NCBI RefSeq assembly: GCF_017115085.1
Contig: NZ_JABXKJ010000213.1
Coordinates: 62,001 to 126,000, forward strand
Direction: 5' to 3'
Source: Nostoc sp. NMS7
GTDB taxonomy: Bacteria; Cyanobacteriota; Cyanobacteriia; Cyanobacteriales; Nostocaceae
DNA: 64,000 bases
Below, piece by piece: positions 35,781 to 44,518 of the stretch. The notes beneath the pieces are model-generated. The model did not search any database. It saw only the letters and a list, made by a program, of their open reading frames with translations, and was not told the DNA's origin. The position numbers and the translations under genes are program-made. Position 1 is the first letter of the stretch; each line of letters opens with the position of its first letter.

Positions 35781-36020
35781 GATCGCTCTTCAAACGGGCA
35801 GTTAGGCCATCGCGCTCTATTTGGAATTTGCCTGTTTACTGGTTGTCGCGTATCAGAAGCACTAGCACTCTAGACGACTGATATCAAATGTTCTGCTATC
35901 ACTTTGAGCAAGTCTACCACCAAAGGTAAGCATAAAACCCGGATTGTGGACATCCCACCAGGGCTAGCCACAATGCTGGGGCAAAGCTTTATAACCAAGT
36001 TATTTACCAATTTCTCTAAC
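35781..36020 (+). pseudogene. Tyrosine recombinase (integrase) remnant
   Basis: In one frame the sequence reads GQLGHRALFGICLFTGCRVSEALAL, then TAG (35871-35873), then TTDIKCSAITL, STTKGKHKTRIVDIPPGLATML. TGCRVSEAL carries the first catalytic Arg of phage-type integrases and KTRIVDIPPGL the beta-strand region that follows. The His and Tyr parts are missing. It ends next to the S9 peptidase start, so an integration event may have reshaped that gene's upstream region. The rest of 35498-35780 shows nothing I recognise. Confidence 0.7.
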
Positions 36021-36060
36021 TTCAAAAAAATGTGCGAACCCCCAGTTATGATATCTAGTT

Positions 36061-38091
36061 ATGAAAAAGCTAACAAAAATCGCTTTAGCAAGTAGTGTTT
36101 TAGCGATGACACTGGGTATAAATATTTCGGCTCAAGCCCAAGAAAAACGTCTGCTGACGATCAAGGATCAGTTTGCCTTTCGCCAAATTAGCGATCCCCA
36201 ACTATCTCCCACTGGAGACTGGATTGCTTACACAGTAACTAATACCGATTTGAAAAATGATACACAAGATAACCATATTTACATGACTTCTTGGGATGCT
36301 TCCCGAACATTACATTTAACTAACGGTAAGGATAGTGAATATAACCCTCGGTTCAGCCCAGACGGGAAGTATCTAGCTTTCATCTCCAGCCGTGAATCTG
36401 GAAAACAGCAAATTTGGTTGCTCAATTTATCAGGCGGTGAAGCCGAGAAAATATCTGACTTTGCTGGTGATGTTAGCGATTTTGTCTGGTCTGGTGACAG
36501 TAAACGACTAGCCGTAATTGCCTCTGAACCAGTTTCAGAAACACCCTTTAATGGGAAAACCCCACCACCGATTGTTATTGATCAATTTCACTTCTTAGAA
36601 GACGGTGTGGGTTTTATCGATAAAAGTCGAGAACATCTTTATGTATTGGACTTAGCAACTCGCAAAACAGATATTCTCACTCCAGGTTCATTTAATGAGT
36701 CTTTACCTGCTTGGTCACCTGATAGCAAAAATATTGCTTTTGTGAGCAAACGTGGTCAAGAGAGCGATCGCAATAATAATTGGGATCTGTATGCAATCGC
36801 CGCCCAATCGGGAGCCAAAGCCCGTCAGCTAACTACCTTTATTGGGCCTGACTCCGCTCCTGATTGGGATAGCCGTCCGGTTTGGAGTCCAGATGGTAAG
36901 TCAATTGCTTATTTGCAGGGAGGTTCACCCAAACTTATTGAGTACGCAGTTCATCATCTCGCCATTATCCCCGCCGAGGGTGGTACTCCCCGTCTACTGA
37001 CTGCCAACCTTGATCGCAATGTTGCCAAACCGCGCTTTACCACAGATGGTAAATCAATACTGTTTTTAATCGAAGATGATGGCAATGTTCACCTAGCAAA
37101 AATACCTGTAACTGGTGGCAAAATCGAGCGATTCCTAGCAGGAAGACGAGAGATTAGTAACTTTGATTTAGGACGCGATGGCAAAATCGTTTTACTTTCC
37201 TCAACGCCACAACAACCAAATGCAGTCTTTGCCTTTAATGGTAAAAATTTGCGTTTAATATCACACCAAAACGATCAGTTACTAGCGCAGTTAAATTTAG
37301 CAACTACAGATGAAATCAGCTTTAGGAGTAAAGATGGTACAGAAATTCATGGCTTTCTTGTCAAGCCACCTCACTATCAGCTAGGGAATAAATACCCAAC
37401 ACTGCTAATATTGCACGGCGGGCCTGTCGGTCAGTTCACAAATCAGTTTAAGTTTAATTGGCAACTGTTTGCGGCCAAAGGTTATGTCGTTGTCGGTATT
37501 AACCCACGTGGAAGTTCAGGAAGAGGTGAAGCTTTCTCCAAAGCGATTTATGCAGACTGGGGAAACAAAGACGCTCAAGATATTATTGCCGGTGCTGATT
37601 ATGCGATCGCTACCGGAATTGCTTCGCCATCGCGCTTAGGAATTGGTGGGTGGAGTTACGGCGGAATGTTGACCAACTATACTATTGCTCAAGATAACCG
37701 CTTTCAAGCCGCAGTCAGTGGGGCTGGTGAATCAAATATTCTGGCGACCTATGGTACTGATGAGTATATTGATGACTATGAACAAGAGCTTGGTGTACCG
37801 TGGAAGAACCTCGATGTCTGGCTACGAATTTCTTTCCCATTTCTTCACGCTGACCGCATTGTTACACCAACACTATTTATGGCAGGTGATAGGGATTTTT
37901 CTGTACCACTACATAACTCTGAACAGATGTATGAAGCACTCAAAAGTCTGGGAATTGATACCCAGTTAGTAGTTTATCCAGGACAGTCCCACGGAATCAG
38001 CAAACCGAGTTATCAACGTGATGTCCTAGAACGTTATTTAGCTTGGTATGATAAATACTTGATCCCCTCAACCGCAACTACTGGAAAATAG
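36061..38091 (+). CDS. Secreted S9 prolyl-oligopeptidase family peptidase
   Basis: A 676-residue serine peptidase or acyl-peptide hydrolase. A signal peptide (MKKLTKIALASSVLAMTLGI to SAQA) precedes a beta-propeller of WD40/TolB-like repeats (FSPDGKYLAFISSRESG, WSPDSKNIAFVSKRG, WSPDGKSIAYLQG). The C-terminal alpha/beta-hydrolase domain contains the catalytic Ser532 in GGWSYGGM, Asp612 in AGDRDFSVP and His644 in GQSHGI, so the triad is complete. The likely role is to cleave short peptides in the periplasm. The ATG at 36061 gives the signal peptide; no clear ribosome site precedes it, and an integrase remnant lies just upstream, so expression may be altered. Confidence 0.92.
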   Translation: MKKLTKIALASSVLAMTLGINISAQAQEKRLLTIKDQFAFRQISDPQLSPTGDWIAYTVTNTDLKNDTQDNHIYMTSWDASRTLHLTNGKDSEYNPRFSPDGKYLAFISSRESGKQQIWLLNLSGGEAEKISDFAGDVSDFVWSGDSKRLAVIASEPVSETPFNGKTPPPIVIDQFHFLEDGVGFIDKSREHLYVLDLATRKTDILTPGSFNESLPAWSPDSKNIAFVSKRGQESDRNNNWDLYAIAAQSGAKARQLTTFIGPDSAPDWDSRPVWSPDGKSIAYLQGGSPKLIEYAVHHLAIIPAEGGTPRLLTANLDRNVAKPRFTTDGKSILFLIEDDGNVHLAKIPVTGGKIERFLAGRREISNFDLGRDGKIVLLSSTPQQPNAVFAFNGKNLRLISHQNDQLLAQLNLATTDEISFRSKDGTEIHGFLVKPPHYQLGNKYPTLLILHGGPVGQFTNQFKFNWQLFAAKGYVVVGINPRGSSGRGEAFSKAIYADWGNKDAQDIIAGADYAIATGIASPSRLGIGGWSYGGMLTNYTIAQDNRFQAAVSGAGESNILATYGTDEYIDDYEQELGVPWKNLDVWLRISFPFLHADRIVTPTLFMAGDRDFSVPLHNSEQMYEALKSLGIDTQLVVYPGQSHGISKPSYQRDVLERYLAWYDKYLIPSTATTGK

Positions 38092-38242
38092 TCTTGAAGA
38101 AGAATTCAGTGCTTCTGAATTCAGGAACAAACCCGGAGACGTTTCCGTTGCTCCGGTCAGAAGCAGACAAAATAAGCTTCTTAGCCCTCTCCCCTTGTTG
38201 GTAGTACGAGAATCAAGCCTTAACCCCAGCGTATTAAGATAT

Positions 38243-38285
38243 AAAGAGAAGCCGGAGGGTTGACTTATGACCCTCCGACTTCTTT
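38243..38285. terminator. Bidirectional terminator
   Basis: AAAGAGAAGCCGGAGGGT (38243-38260) pairs with ACCCTCCGACTTCTTT (38270-38285) with one bulge and one mismatch. It lies between two convergent genes, and the A-rich and T-rich flanks serve both directions. Confidence 0.8.
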
Positions 38286-38341
38286 ATGCAACACGCTACC
38301 TTCACTTCTTAGGCAGCCTATTTAATTGAATTTGGAATTTT

Positions 38342-39226
38342 CTAACGGCGTCTGCTGCCAAAACCACCTGAACGGCTGGGTGCTGAACTACGCCCACTAC
38401 CAAAACTACTACCAGAATTGCGTCTGGGTGAAACGGCTCTGCCAGAGGGTCGCAAGCTGCTACCACCAAAGCCAGAACCAGAAGGACGGTTATTACCTGT
38501 AGTGCTACGCGGTGTATTGCGTATAGTTGAATTTCCCGGATATGATCTTCTAATTGTGCCTGTATTGCGGAAGGCAGTGCGATTTGTTATGGCTGCGGGT
38601 GGCGTATTATAGCGAGTTTGGTAGTTTTGAACTGCTTGGCCATAGCTTCCACCATATCCACCGAAGCCACTTAATCCTTGACCTGATTGATAGACAGGGG
38701 GTACATAATATTGGGGTCTAAACAACATACTACCAATTGCCTGACCAGCCAAGCTACCAGCTACAGACCCAGCAAAGGGTGCCCAGAAATTATTTTCTCG
38801 ACGGACTACAACCGTCTCTTGTTGTCCTGTTTGAGGATTGGTTTTATTCTCGGTAACGTTGTGGACGTACTCAATTTTAAAGTCTTCCGTCACATATAAA
38901 ATCGGTTGTCCTTTTTCTACCTTTAGATAGCTTTTCTTACCTTGCTTGATTTGATCATCAGTTAACCGTGCCATTTGCAAATTTTCGGTTGCAAAGGTTG
39001 GGGGATTATTGTTAAGTAAAAACAGGCTGTATTCCCCAGTTGCATCGTCATAAGTAGCTTGTTGTATTTGATACTCACCATCACTCAGCTTGGTGTTAGT
39101 AGAGCTTTGGCTAACGTTCTTAGGTGAAGAATTAGTTTGGTTTTGGCCTCCACAAGCGACAGTTGTCAGACACAAACTCAGAGCTAAAAAAACGGCTGTA
39201 AATTTACGTACTATGGTCATGATCAT
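38342..39226 (-). CDS. Putative lipoprotein with Arg/Gly/Ser-rich tail
   Basis: A 294-residue protein with a lipoprotein signal: a hydrophobic h-region and the lipobox LTTVAC, lipidated Cys at about residue 25. After a polar linker comes a conserved-looking domain (DGEYQIQQATYDDATGEYSL, LKVEKGQPILYVTEDFKI), then a Gly/Ala segment (FAGSVAGSLAGQAIGSMLF) and an extended low-complexity tail rich in Gly, Ser and Arg ending GSRRR. The domain is found in cyanobacterial proteins of unknown function. The Lnt protein encoded at 278 would N-acylate it. It lies 70 bases after the DUF1517 gene on the same strand, so the two may form an operon. Confidence 0.82.
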   Translation of the reverse strand: MIMTIVRKFTAVFLALSLCLTTVACGGQNQTNSSPKNVSQSSTNTKLSDGEYQIQQATYDDATGEYSLFLLNNNPPTFATENLQMARLTDDQIKQGKKSYLKVEKGQPILYVTEDFKIEYVHNVTENKTNPQTGQQETVVVRRENNFWAPFAGSVAGSLAGQAIGSMLFRPQYYVPPVYQSGQGLSGFGGYGGSYGQAVQNYQTRYNTPPAAITNRTAFRNTGTIRRSYPGNSTIRNTPRSTTGNNRPSGSGFGGSSLRPSGRAVSPRRNSGSSFGSGRSSAPSRSGGFGSRRR

Positions 39227-39296
39227 TGGATTATTGTCCTATCTCTGAGCTTAACAATTTATTGATGTGAATAGTAAGTACGGACTACCCAACAGA

Positions 39297-39890
39297 TTAC
39301 AAAGGGATCAATTCTGGGTAATATTGCAACAGTTGATCACTAGTGAGTTCATCGCCTAACTGTGCTGGCGAGAAATGTACTTGAATTGCCTTGAGTTTAT
39401 GTTTATAGTGCAAATTGATTAAGGCTTTAAAAGCTTCCTTCAGAGACTGAACGTTAGAAAGATCAGTTTCTAACTCTGATATTTCTCCTTCATACGCTAC
39501 TGTAATAATCACAATGACATTGCGGGTTACAGGTATCGATAAAGGTTGATTCAATCCAGAGTCAGAACTGTAATCTGGTTCACTAAGATATCTTTGGGCA
39601 GAATCAGTAAATAATTCATTCACGTAATCTCCCGCCTCGCCTTCATCCCAAAATACATCGCCTTCATTGGCAGCAGAAAGCCAATATTCATCGTATTGCA
39701 ACAGGGTTTGGCTAATTTCTACCAATCCTTCTCCCAAAACTTCTAAATCGCCATCGGCATCGATCGCATCTCGTCCAGCACTATTCAATACTCCCATAAT
39801 TGGGGCTACCTCACCTCCCCCTAAGTGCAGAAATAGGCGAAAGACTACATAGCGATTTCGACCGATCATTTTATTAAAGGTATCGCGCAT
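39297..39890 (-). CDS. DUF1517 family protein
   Basis: A 197-residue protein with the DUF1517 pattern: YVVFRLFLHLGGGEVAPIMG, LNSAGRDAIDADGDLEVLGE, LVEISQTLLQYDEYW, RNVIVIITVAYEGEI and the end LLQYYPELIPL. Most cyanobacterial DUF1517 proteins also carry a membrane segment and a Gly-rich N-terminus; here those are absent, and the preceding lipoprotein gene has such features, so the pair may work together. The role is unknown; plant and cyanobacterial relatives are reported in thylakoid or envelope fractions. Confidence 0.82.
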   Translation of the reverse strand: MRDTFNKMIGRNRYVVFRLFLHLGGGEVAPIMGVLNSAGRDAIDADGDLEVLGEGLVEISQTLLQYDEYWLSAANEGDVFWDEGEAGDYVNELFTDSAQRYLSEPDYSSDSGLNQPLSIPVTRNVIVIITVAYEGEISELETDLSNVQSLKEAFKALINLHYKHKLKAIQVHFSPAQLGDELTSDQLLQYYPELIPL

Positions 39891-39946
39891 TTTTATCCTC
39901 CAGAAATTTGTTATTTGTAATTTGTCATTTGCTCTATGCCGAATTC

Positions 39947-41512
39947 CTAATGACTAATATAGTGAAATCCTTTAAAAAAATCTATAATTATATCTAACGA
40001 AGGCAATATATATTTTGTGGAGTTATGGGATGTATCATCATAAGCTGAAGTATTGAGAGCAGAGCGATTAATAAATCTTTTCCCAAAGTTGGGATGGTCA
40101 TGGACAATCAAATTGTGGGCGCTGGAATTTGTTAAAATTATTTGGGTTGGGGCTTGGCAAAAATTTAATTTTGCGGCGACTGCGATATTTCTTTTCATCT
40201 GTTTAATTGTTATAGCCTGACTTATGGCTTGCTCTACAAGAATATTTAATTGTTTCACCATATCGGGCGATTTAAAATCTTGATTTGCAGCAACTTCACT
40301 ATTAATCATTTCCACCAGACTAGAAATATTCTTTTGGGTAGATGCCGCATCTAGAAAGGGAAGAATCACAATGTAAGCAGTGGAAAATAAGGCTTCGTCG
40401 CTATCTAGATAAAAGGTGAAAACAGTGCGACGACGCCCACTGTCGATGCTTGGGGGTTGTTTCAGCCCCCGGTATTCTTGAGCAATTTGGTAGTAAGCAC
40501 CAGCGATCGCAAAATTGGCTTCATGTTCTAGGGCTGCATCAACAATAATCCGAATTGTTGGCGGTGTTTCGTTAAAAAAATCTCGTGAGTCTTCGGAATC
40601 GAACTTTTGGATTATGGAGCGATCGCCTGCGGGGCTAAGATCAAGCCATTCACAAGTCATACCTTCGGTTTTTAAACCAAACCTGGAGGTGGCATAAAGT
40701 TTTGCCCCAGTTAAAGTTGCTCCTGTTAAATCAGCACCGATCCATTCCGTCTTAATTAATTTTGCCTGAGTTAAATCGGCGTGGATTAAACTGGTATTCG
40801 TTAAATTTGCATTGCTTAAATCTGCGCCAATTAAATTAGCCCCGCTCAATTTTGCGCCGCTCAAATCTGCCCACCGCAGATTCGCCCCCCTCAAATCTGC
40901 CCACCGGAGATTCGCCCCGCCCAAATCTGCCCCGCTCAAGTTAGCATGGCTGAAATTGGCTTGTCTGAGTTCGGCATCTCGCAAATTTGCACCGCTCAAG
41001 TCAGAACGACTCAGGTCACTGGAGTTTAAATTAGCCATCTCTAAGTTAGCTCCTGTCAAGGAAGCGCCTCTCAAGAGTGCCCCACTCAAGTTAGCCTGAC
41101 GGAGATTCGCTTGGCGGAGTGTCGCCTCTCGCAGATCGGCACTGGTGAGGTCAGCCTCTGACAGGTCGGCGCGACTGAGGTCAGCGCGAATTAACTCGGC
41201 GCGGATAAATGAAGCTCCTTTAAGTTGAGCGCGACTGAGATCGGCTCGAATCAAATTAGCAACATTGAAACTGGCGTTATTCAAGATGGCGTTAGATAGA
41301 TTCGCGCCACTGAGTCGGGCCACATTCAGCTTGGCATTGCTCAAGTTAGCTTCACTCAGATTCGCGCCACTGAGGTTAACTATACTCAAATTAGCATCAC
41401 TAAGATTTACGCCACTGAGTTTAACCCCACTCAGGTTAGCTTCCGCAAGGTCAACACCACTAAAGTTTAAGACTCCTGCTGCATATTGTTCCAGTAATTC
41501 CTCTACAGTCAT
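39947..41512 (-). CDS. Pentapeptide-repeat protein with a separate C-terminal domain
   Basis: A 521-residue protein. From residue ~15 to ~285 it is almost unbroken A(D/N)Lxx repeats (SGANLSEANLSNAKL, RADLSRADLSEADL), which fold as a right-handed quadrilateral beta-helix. After a short linker (YATSRFGLKTEGMTCEWLDL) there is a ~200-residue C-terminal domain (IRIIVDAALEHEANFAIAGA, TVFTFYLDSDEALFSTAYIV, NILVEQAISQAITIKQMKRN) of helical character with no family I can name. The end IIIDFFKGFHYISH is hydrophobic. The N-terminal MTVEELLEQYAAGVLNFSG is typical of cyanobacterial members. The start lies 54 bases from the divergent tyrA start. Confidence 0.85.
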   Translation of the reverse strand: MTVEELLEQYAAGVLNFSGVDLAEANLSGVKLSGVNLSDANLSIVNLSGANLSEANLSNAKLNVARLSGANLSNAILNNASFNVANLIRADLSRAQLKGASFIRAELIRADLSRADLSEADLTSADLREATLRQANLRQANLSGALLRGASLTGANLEMANLNSSDLSRSDLSGANLRDAELRQANFSHANLSGADLGGANLRWADLRGANLRWADLSGAKLSGANLIGADLSNANLTNTSLIHADLTQAKLIKTEWIGADLTGATLTGAKLYATSRFGLKTEGMTCEWLDLSPAGDRSIIQKFDSEDSRDFFNETPPTIRIIVDAALEHEANFAIAGAYYQIAQEYRGLKQPPSIDSGRRRTVFTFYLDSDEALFSTAYIVILPFLDAASTQKNISSLVEMINSEVAANQDFKSPDMVKQLNILVEQAISQAITIKQMKRNIAVAAKLNFCQAPTQIILTNSSAHNLIVHDHPNFGKRFINRSALNTSAYDDTSHNSTKYILPSLDIIIDFFKGFHYISH

Positions 41513-41566
41513 TGATGCTACCCCTTGGATGCCAACTTAATAGTTGGTAAAGTCAGAAAAAACGGA

Positions 41567-42421
41567 ATGTCAAAATCAAAAATGAATATTGGGATTTTAG
41601 GACTGGGACTGATCGGCGGCTCTTTAGGTTTTGATTTGCGATCGCAAGGACATCATATCTTAGGAGTTAGTCGCCGTGAATCTACCTGTGAAAAGGCAGT
41701 TGCCCTCGGCAGTGTTGATCAAGCATCAGTTGATCTGAGCCTGTTGGCAACCGCAGAGGTTGTATTTATTTGTACACCTCTAGCCCTCATTGTGCCTCAA
41801 TTTGAACAGTTGATCGCTCATTTGTCTGTCGCTACCGTGGTCACTGATGTCGGTTCGGCGAAAGCCCAGATAGTCAAGGCGATTTCTCCCCTCTGGGATA
41901 ATTTTATCGGCGGTCATCCAATGGCGGGAAGAACAGACAGTGGGATAGAAGCTGCACAGAGGCATTTATTTGTCGATAAACCTTATGTATTAACACCGAT
42001 CACTACAACCCCAACTACTGCAATTACCATTGTGGAAGAAATTGTGCGATCGCTGGGAGCGAATATCTACCATTGTCAACCAGAGCAACATGACCGCGCT
42101 GTTAGTTGGATTTCCCATTTACCTGTAATGGTCAGTTCCTCGTTGATTGCTGCTTGTTTGAGTGAAACGGAAACAGATGTTTTGGAATTAGCCCAAAAGT
42201 TAGCTAGTTCCGGTTTTCGGGATACCAGTCGTGTGGGTGGTGGGAATCCAGAGTTAGGCGTGATGATGGCGCGGTATAATCGTCAAGCATTGCTGCGATC
42301 GCTCCAACAGTATCGTCACAATCTCGATGAGCTGACTAACTTAATTGAGCAAGAGAATTGGGCAGTTTTAGAGTCAAAGTTGAAATTAACTCAACAGGCA
42401 CGACCTGATTTTGTTGAATAG
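41567..42421 (+). CDS. tyrA: Prephenate/arogenate dehydrogenase
   Basis: Catalyses NAD(P)-dependent oxidative decarboxylation to make tyrosine; cyanobacterial enzymes favour arogenate. The Rossmann motif GILGLGLIGGSLGFDLRSQGH opens the protein, followed by VVFICTPLALI, VVTDVGSAKAQIV and the substrate motif GGHPMAGRTDSGIEAA. Also visible are HDRAVSWISHLPVMVS and SGFRDTSRVGGGNPELGVMM. The length of 284 residues is normal for the single-domain form without ACT or chorismate mutase parts. ATG 41567 (MSKSKMNIG) or 41582 (MNIGILG) are both plausible; the longer frame to 41525 has no family similarity. Tyrosine also feeds tocopherol synthesis, whose methyltransferase is at 61192. Confidence 0.93.
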   Translation: MSKSKMNIGILGLGLIGGSLGFDLRSQGHHILGVSRRESTCEKAVALGSVDQASVDLSLLATAEVVFICTPLALIVPQFEQLIAHLSVATVVTDVGSAKAQIVKAISPLWDNFIGGHPMAGRTDSGIEAAQRHLFVDKPYVLTPITTTPTTAITIVEEIVRSLGANIYHCQPEQHDRAVSWISHLPVMVSSSLIAACLSETETDVLELAQKLASSGFRDTSRVGGGNPELGVMMARYNRQALLRSLQQYRHNLDELTNLIEQENWAVLESKLKLTQQARPDFVE

Positions 42422-42511
42422 TTGTCGAGTGCGTTCAGCTATGGAGAACGCACCCATTTTCACATTTAAATTCTGAATTCTCAATTGTGACTCCGAAATT
42501 CTTTTCTGCTA

Positions 42512-42543
42512 AAAAACTCCACCTACAAGGGGATGGAGTTTTT
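42512..42543 (+). terminator. Terminator after tyrA
   Basis: AAAAACTCCA (42512-42521) and TGGAGTTTTT (42534-42543) form a stem ending in a T-run about 90 bases after the stop. Confidence 0.8.
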
Positions 42544-42558
42544 AGTCATTAGTCATTA

Positions 42559-42611
42559 GTCATTAGTCAAAAGTCATTAGTACCAATGACCAATGACTTT
42601 TGACTAATGAC
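42559..42611. repeat. Inverted heptanucleotide repeat (20-base-pair stem)
   Basis: Units of the AGTCATT type run from 42544, then GTCATTAGTCAAAAGTCATT (42559-42578) is mirrored exactly by the complement at 42592-42611. The array is a typical Nostoc short tandem repeat that has become a perfect hairpin. Confidence 0.85.
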
Positions 42612-42670
42612 GCTCATCGGCGGGGCGGTGGTCACTGAGCACGGCCGAAGTGCTATCCCTCTCCACCCAC

Positions 42671-42695
42671 GTTCGCGCAGCGTCCCGTAGGGAGG
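42671..42695 (+). repeat. Small dispersed repeat
   Basis: GTTCGCGCAGCGTCCCGTAG followed by GGAGG, a copy of the motif inside lnt (914) and the DUF4335 gene (28822). It sits in the tyrA downstream region (42422-42803), which otherwise holds no gene. Confidence 0.75.
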
Positions 42696-42803
42696 GGATG
42701 GAGTTTCCCGCCGCTTTCAATAAAATCTTTAAAAAATGCTACTCAATAGTTTAATAGTCACCAAACCGATGTACTATACAGATAAATTTGCAAAAAATCA
42801 ACA

Positions 42804-43094
42804 ATGGTAGAACGCCCAATCAAAAAATCGGAACGTCAGTCCCAAGGAAGTACTGACAACAATTCCGAAAACTCCGATTCTATACCTCCTATTGAATCCA
42901 ACCCCAAAAGCTCAAAACCGACTCGTAATCGTTCCTCTGGCACAGAGAAAAAAGGATCCTATGGGGATGAAAAGAGGCAGCCAGGGAATCCTGCCCTAGC
43001 GCGTGGCCCAAAACCCGTTAAACCTCCAGCCAAAGTCAAAACAGAAGAACTTGAAACCGAATCGGAACCTATCTCTGAAGAGTCTCCAGACTAG
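42804..43094 (+). CDS. Small disordered hypothetical protein
   Basis: A 96-residue, highly charged, low-hydrophobicity protein (Lys/Ser/Pro/Glu-rich) beginning MVERPIKKSERQSQGSTDNN with a slightly more ordered RQPGNPALARGPKPVKPPAK. It is probably intrinsically disordered. Codon use looks genuine, and the ATG is preceded by a plausible AT-rich promoter zone. Its function is unknown. It ends 31 bases before the deleted IS element at 43126. Confidence 0.6.
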   Translation: MVERPIKKSERQSQGSTDNNSENSDSIPPIESNPKSSKPTRNRSSGTEKKGSYGDEKRQPGNPALARGPKPVKPPAKVKTEELETESEPISEESPD

Positions 43095-43125
43095 CATTAC
43101 AAGTGTTGGGTGTGATGTGGGAGCC

Positions 43126-43573
43126 TATAGAACCCATTTGACATCTTATGAGGTTTTGAATCTCGGATGATGCCGGATTAAAAGAGAAGTTTACTCTCAA
43201 CATCGACTACTTCAAGTCAAAACCTACCGATATTCCCAAGCTCACCATCTTGCTAGATCACGGGTATCAAGATTGAATATTTGACTCAGGAGTTAGAGCG
43301 AATTTACCCGGAGATCATGACTAAAATCCAGTTTCAACTTTCTACGAAACCCTCAAAACAAGAGAAAGCAGCACAAGGTAAATGTGAATTTGTTCCGGCA
43401 GTCGCCAGATGGGTGATCGAGCGCTCCAATGCTTGGATGGAGCGTTGTAAAATTCAGGTTTTGAACTTTGAACGAACACTCGCTGGTGCCACTGCCAAAC
43501 TCAACCTCTGCTTCATCAGGCTAATGATTAAGAGGCTTGCAGACCCTTCCTAAGATGTCAAATGGGTTCTATA
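43126..43573 (+). mobile_element. Deleted IS5-family element with intact ends
   Basis: Perfect 23-base inverted ends TATAGAACCCATTTGACATC... (43126-43148) and its complement (43551-43573) enclose a broken transposase. One frame has the DDE-type segment KLTILLDHGYQD ending at TGA; another continues LTQELERIYPEIMTKIQFQL to the C-terminal block ARWVIERSNAWMERCKIQVL and FERTLAGATAKLNLCFIRLM, typical of IS5-family transposases. The first ~200 residues are missing. The outer TATA may be the target duplication (or TA) with GAACCC as the true end. The element could still be mobilised in trans. Confidence 0.85.
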
Positions 43574-43843
43574 AGCAGATGAGTACTGAAAATTCTGGCA
43601 CCGAAGGCAGCGATCGTACCCCACATCAGCATTGGGTTATTTTTATGTTGAATGCTTTTACCGAAAATTTGGGTCTAAAGCCCCGTGCTTCTAGCAGGGC
43701 TTTACATTGTATTATGTTCTTTTATCTGCCCCAGGCGATCGCCTGGGAATGAGGAAGATTCTACAGGTTTTTAGATGTCTAGATAAAAGTAAGTGGGCAT
43801 GAATAATTAAAGGTTTGTAATCAGGGCTTCAGCCCTTAAAATA

Positions 43844-43869
43844 GCGGTGTATGCTGGGATAAAGAGCGA
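43844..43869 (+). repeat. 26-base direct repeat, copy 1
   Basis: GCGGTGTATGCTGGGATAAA plus GAGCGA is identical to 44081-44106, 237 bases away. The second copy lies within the broken permease frame, where it encodes AVYAGIKS, so the first is a stray duplicate of permease sequence. Confidence 0.85.
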
Positions 43870-43906
43870 ATTTAATTAATTTGATATTGCGTAACATAGT
43901 TTATTT

Positions 43907-44423
43907 ATTCTCGAATCTGCACCCTTTGTGGAATTTGCTAATTTACAACCATTAATTGCTAGAACAAGGTTACATTTGGGTGTAATTTTGGCAGTTGTGG
44001 CAGCAGTGTTAATTTGGGGAGTACTGCGGCAAACATTTTTTGGTTTCAGCGTGCGGGTAGTTGATGCCAGTCTCAAGGCTGCGGTGTATGCTGGGATAAA
44101 GAGCGATATCTACCACGGGCTATGCCTACGGTTAATTGACTAACTCTATTAATATAGCGTTGGATTAGCTTTTTTTAGCTGGTGTGTGCAAAGTCCAAAG
44201 CCCTATTGGTCAACTACGCCCTAGCATTTCTGCGGGTTACGGTTATACTGCCATTATTGCTGCTTTTATTTGCCGCTTAAATCCACTAAATATTATTTTA
44301 TCTAGTCTTTTGATGGGACTTTTGTATATAGGCGGTGAATTAGTGCAGATTAAATTGGGACTTCCTTTAGCTGGGATGTTTCAAGGTATTTTATTCTTTT
44401 TTCTTTTAGCAGCAAAGATATAA
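43907..44423 (+). pseudogene. Broken ABC transporter permease (nucleoside/sugar type)
   Basis: Two pieces of one permease. The first (43907-44100) reads EFANLQPLIARTRLHLGVIL, VVAAVLIWGVLRQTFFGF and VRVVDASLKAAVYAGIK. A dispersed repeat (ATCTACCACGGGCTATGCCT) and stops follow. The second (44169-44423) reads LAGVCKVQSPIGQLRP, SISAGYGYTAIIAAFICRLN and LGLPLAGMFQGILFFFLLAA. This order matches the middle and C-terminal parts of BPD_transp_2 permeases of BmpA-type nucleoside or simple-sugar importers. The N-terminus and the segment between the pieces are gone. It is non-functional. Confidence 0.8.
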
Positions 44424-44518
44424 ATTTACAACCGAGTGCGAATTAAATAAGAGGGCGATGAAAAAGCGGAAATAACTAATGACTAATGAGTAATGACTAA
44501 TATTTAAGGAGATTTAAG

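Noticed and set aside
43537-43752. A 71-residue plus-strand frame beginning in the IS end.
   Set aside because: It starts within the transposase remnant and has no coherent protein pattern.
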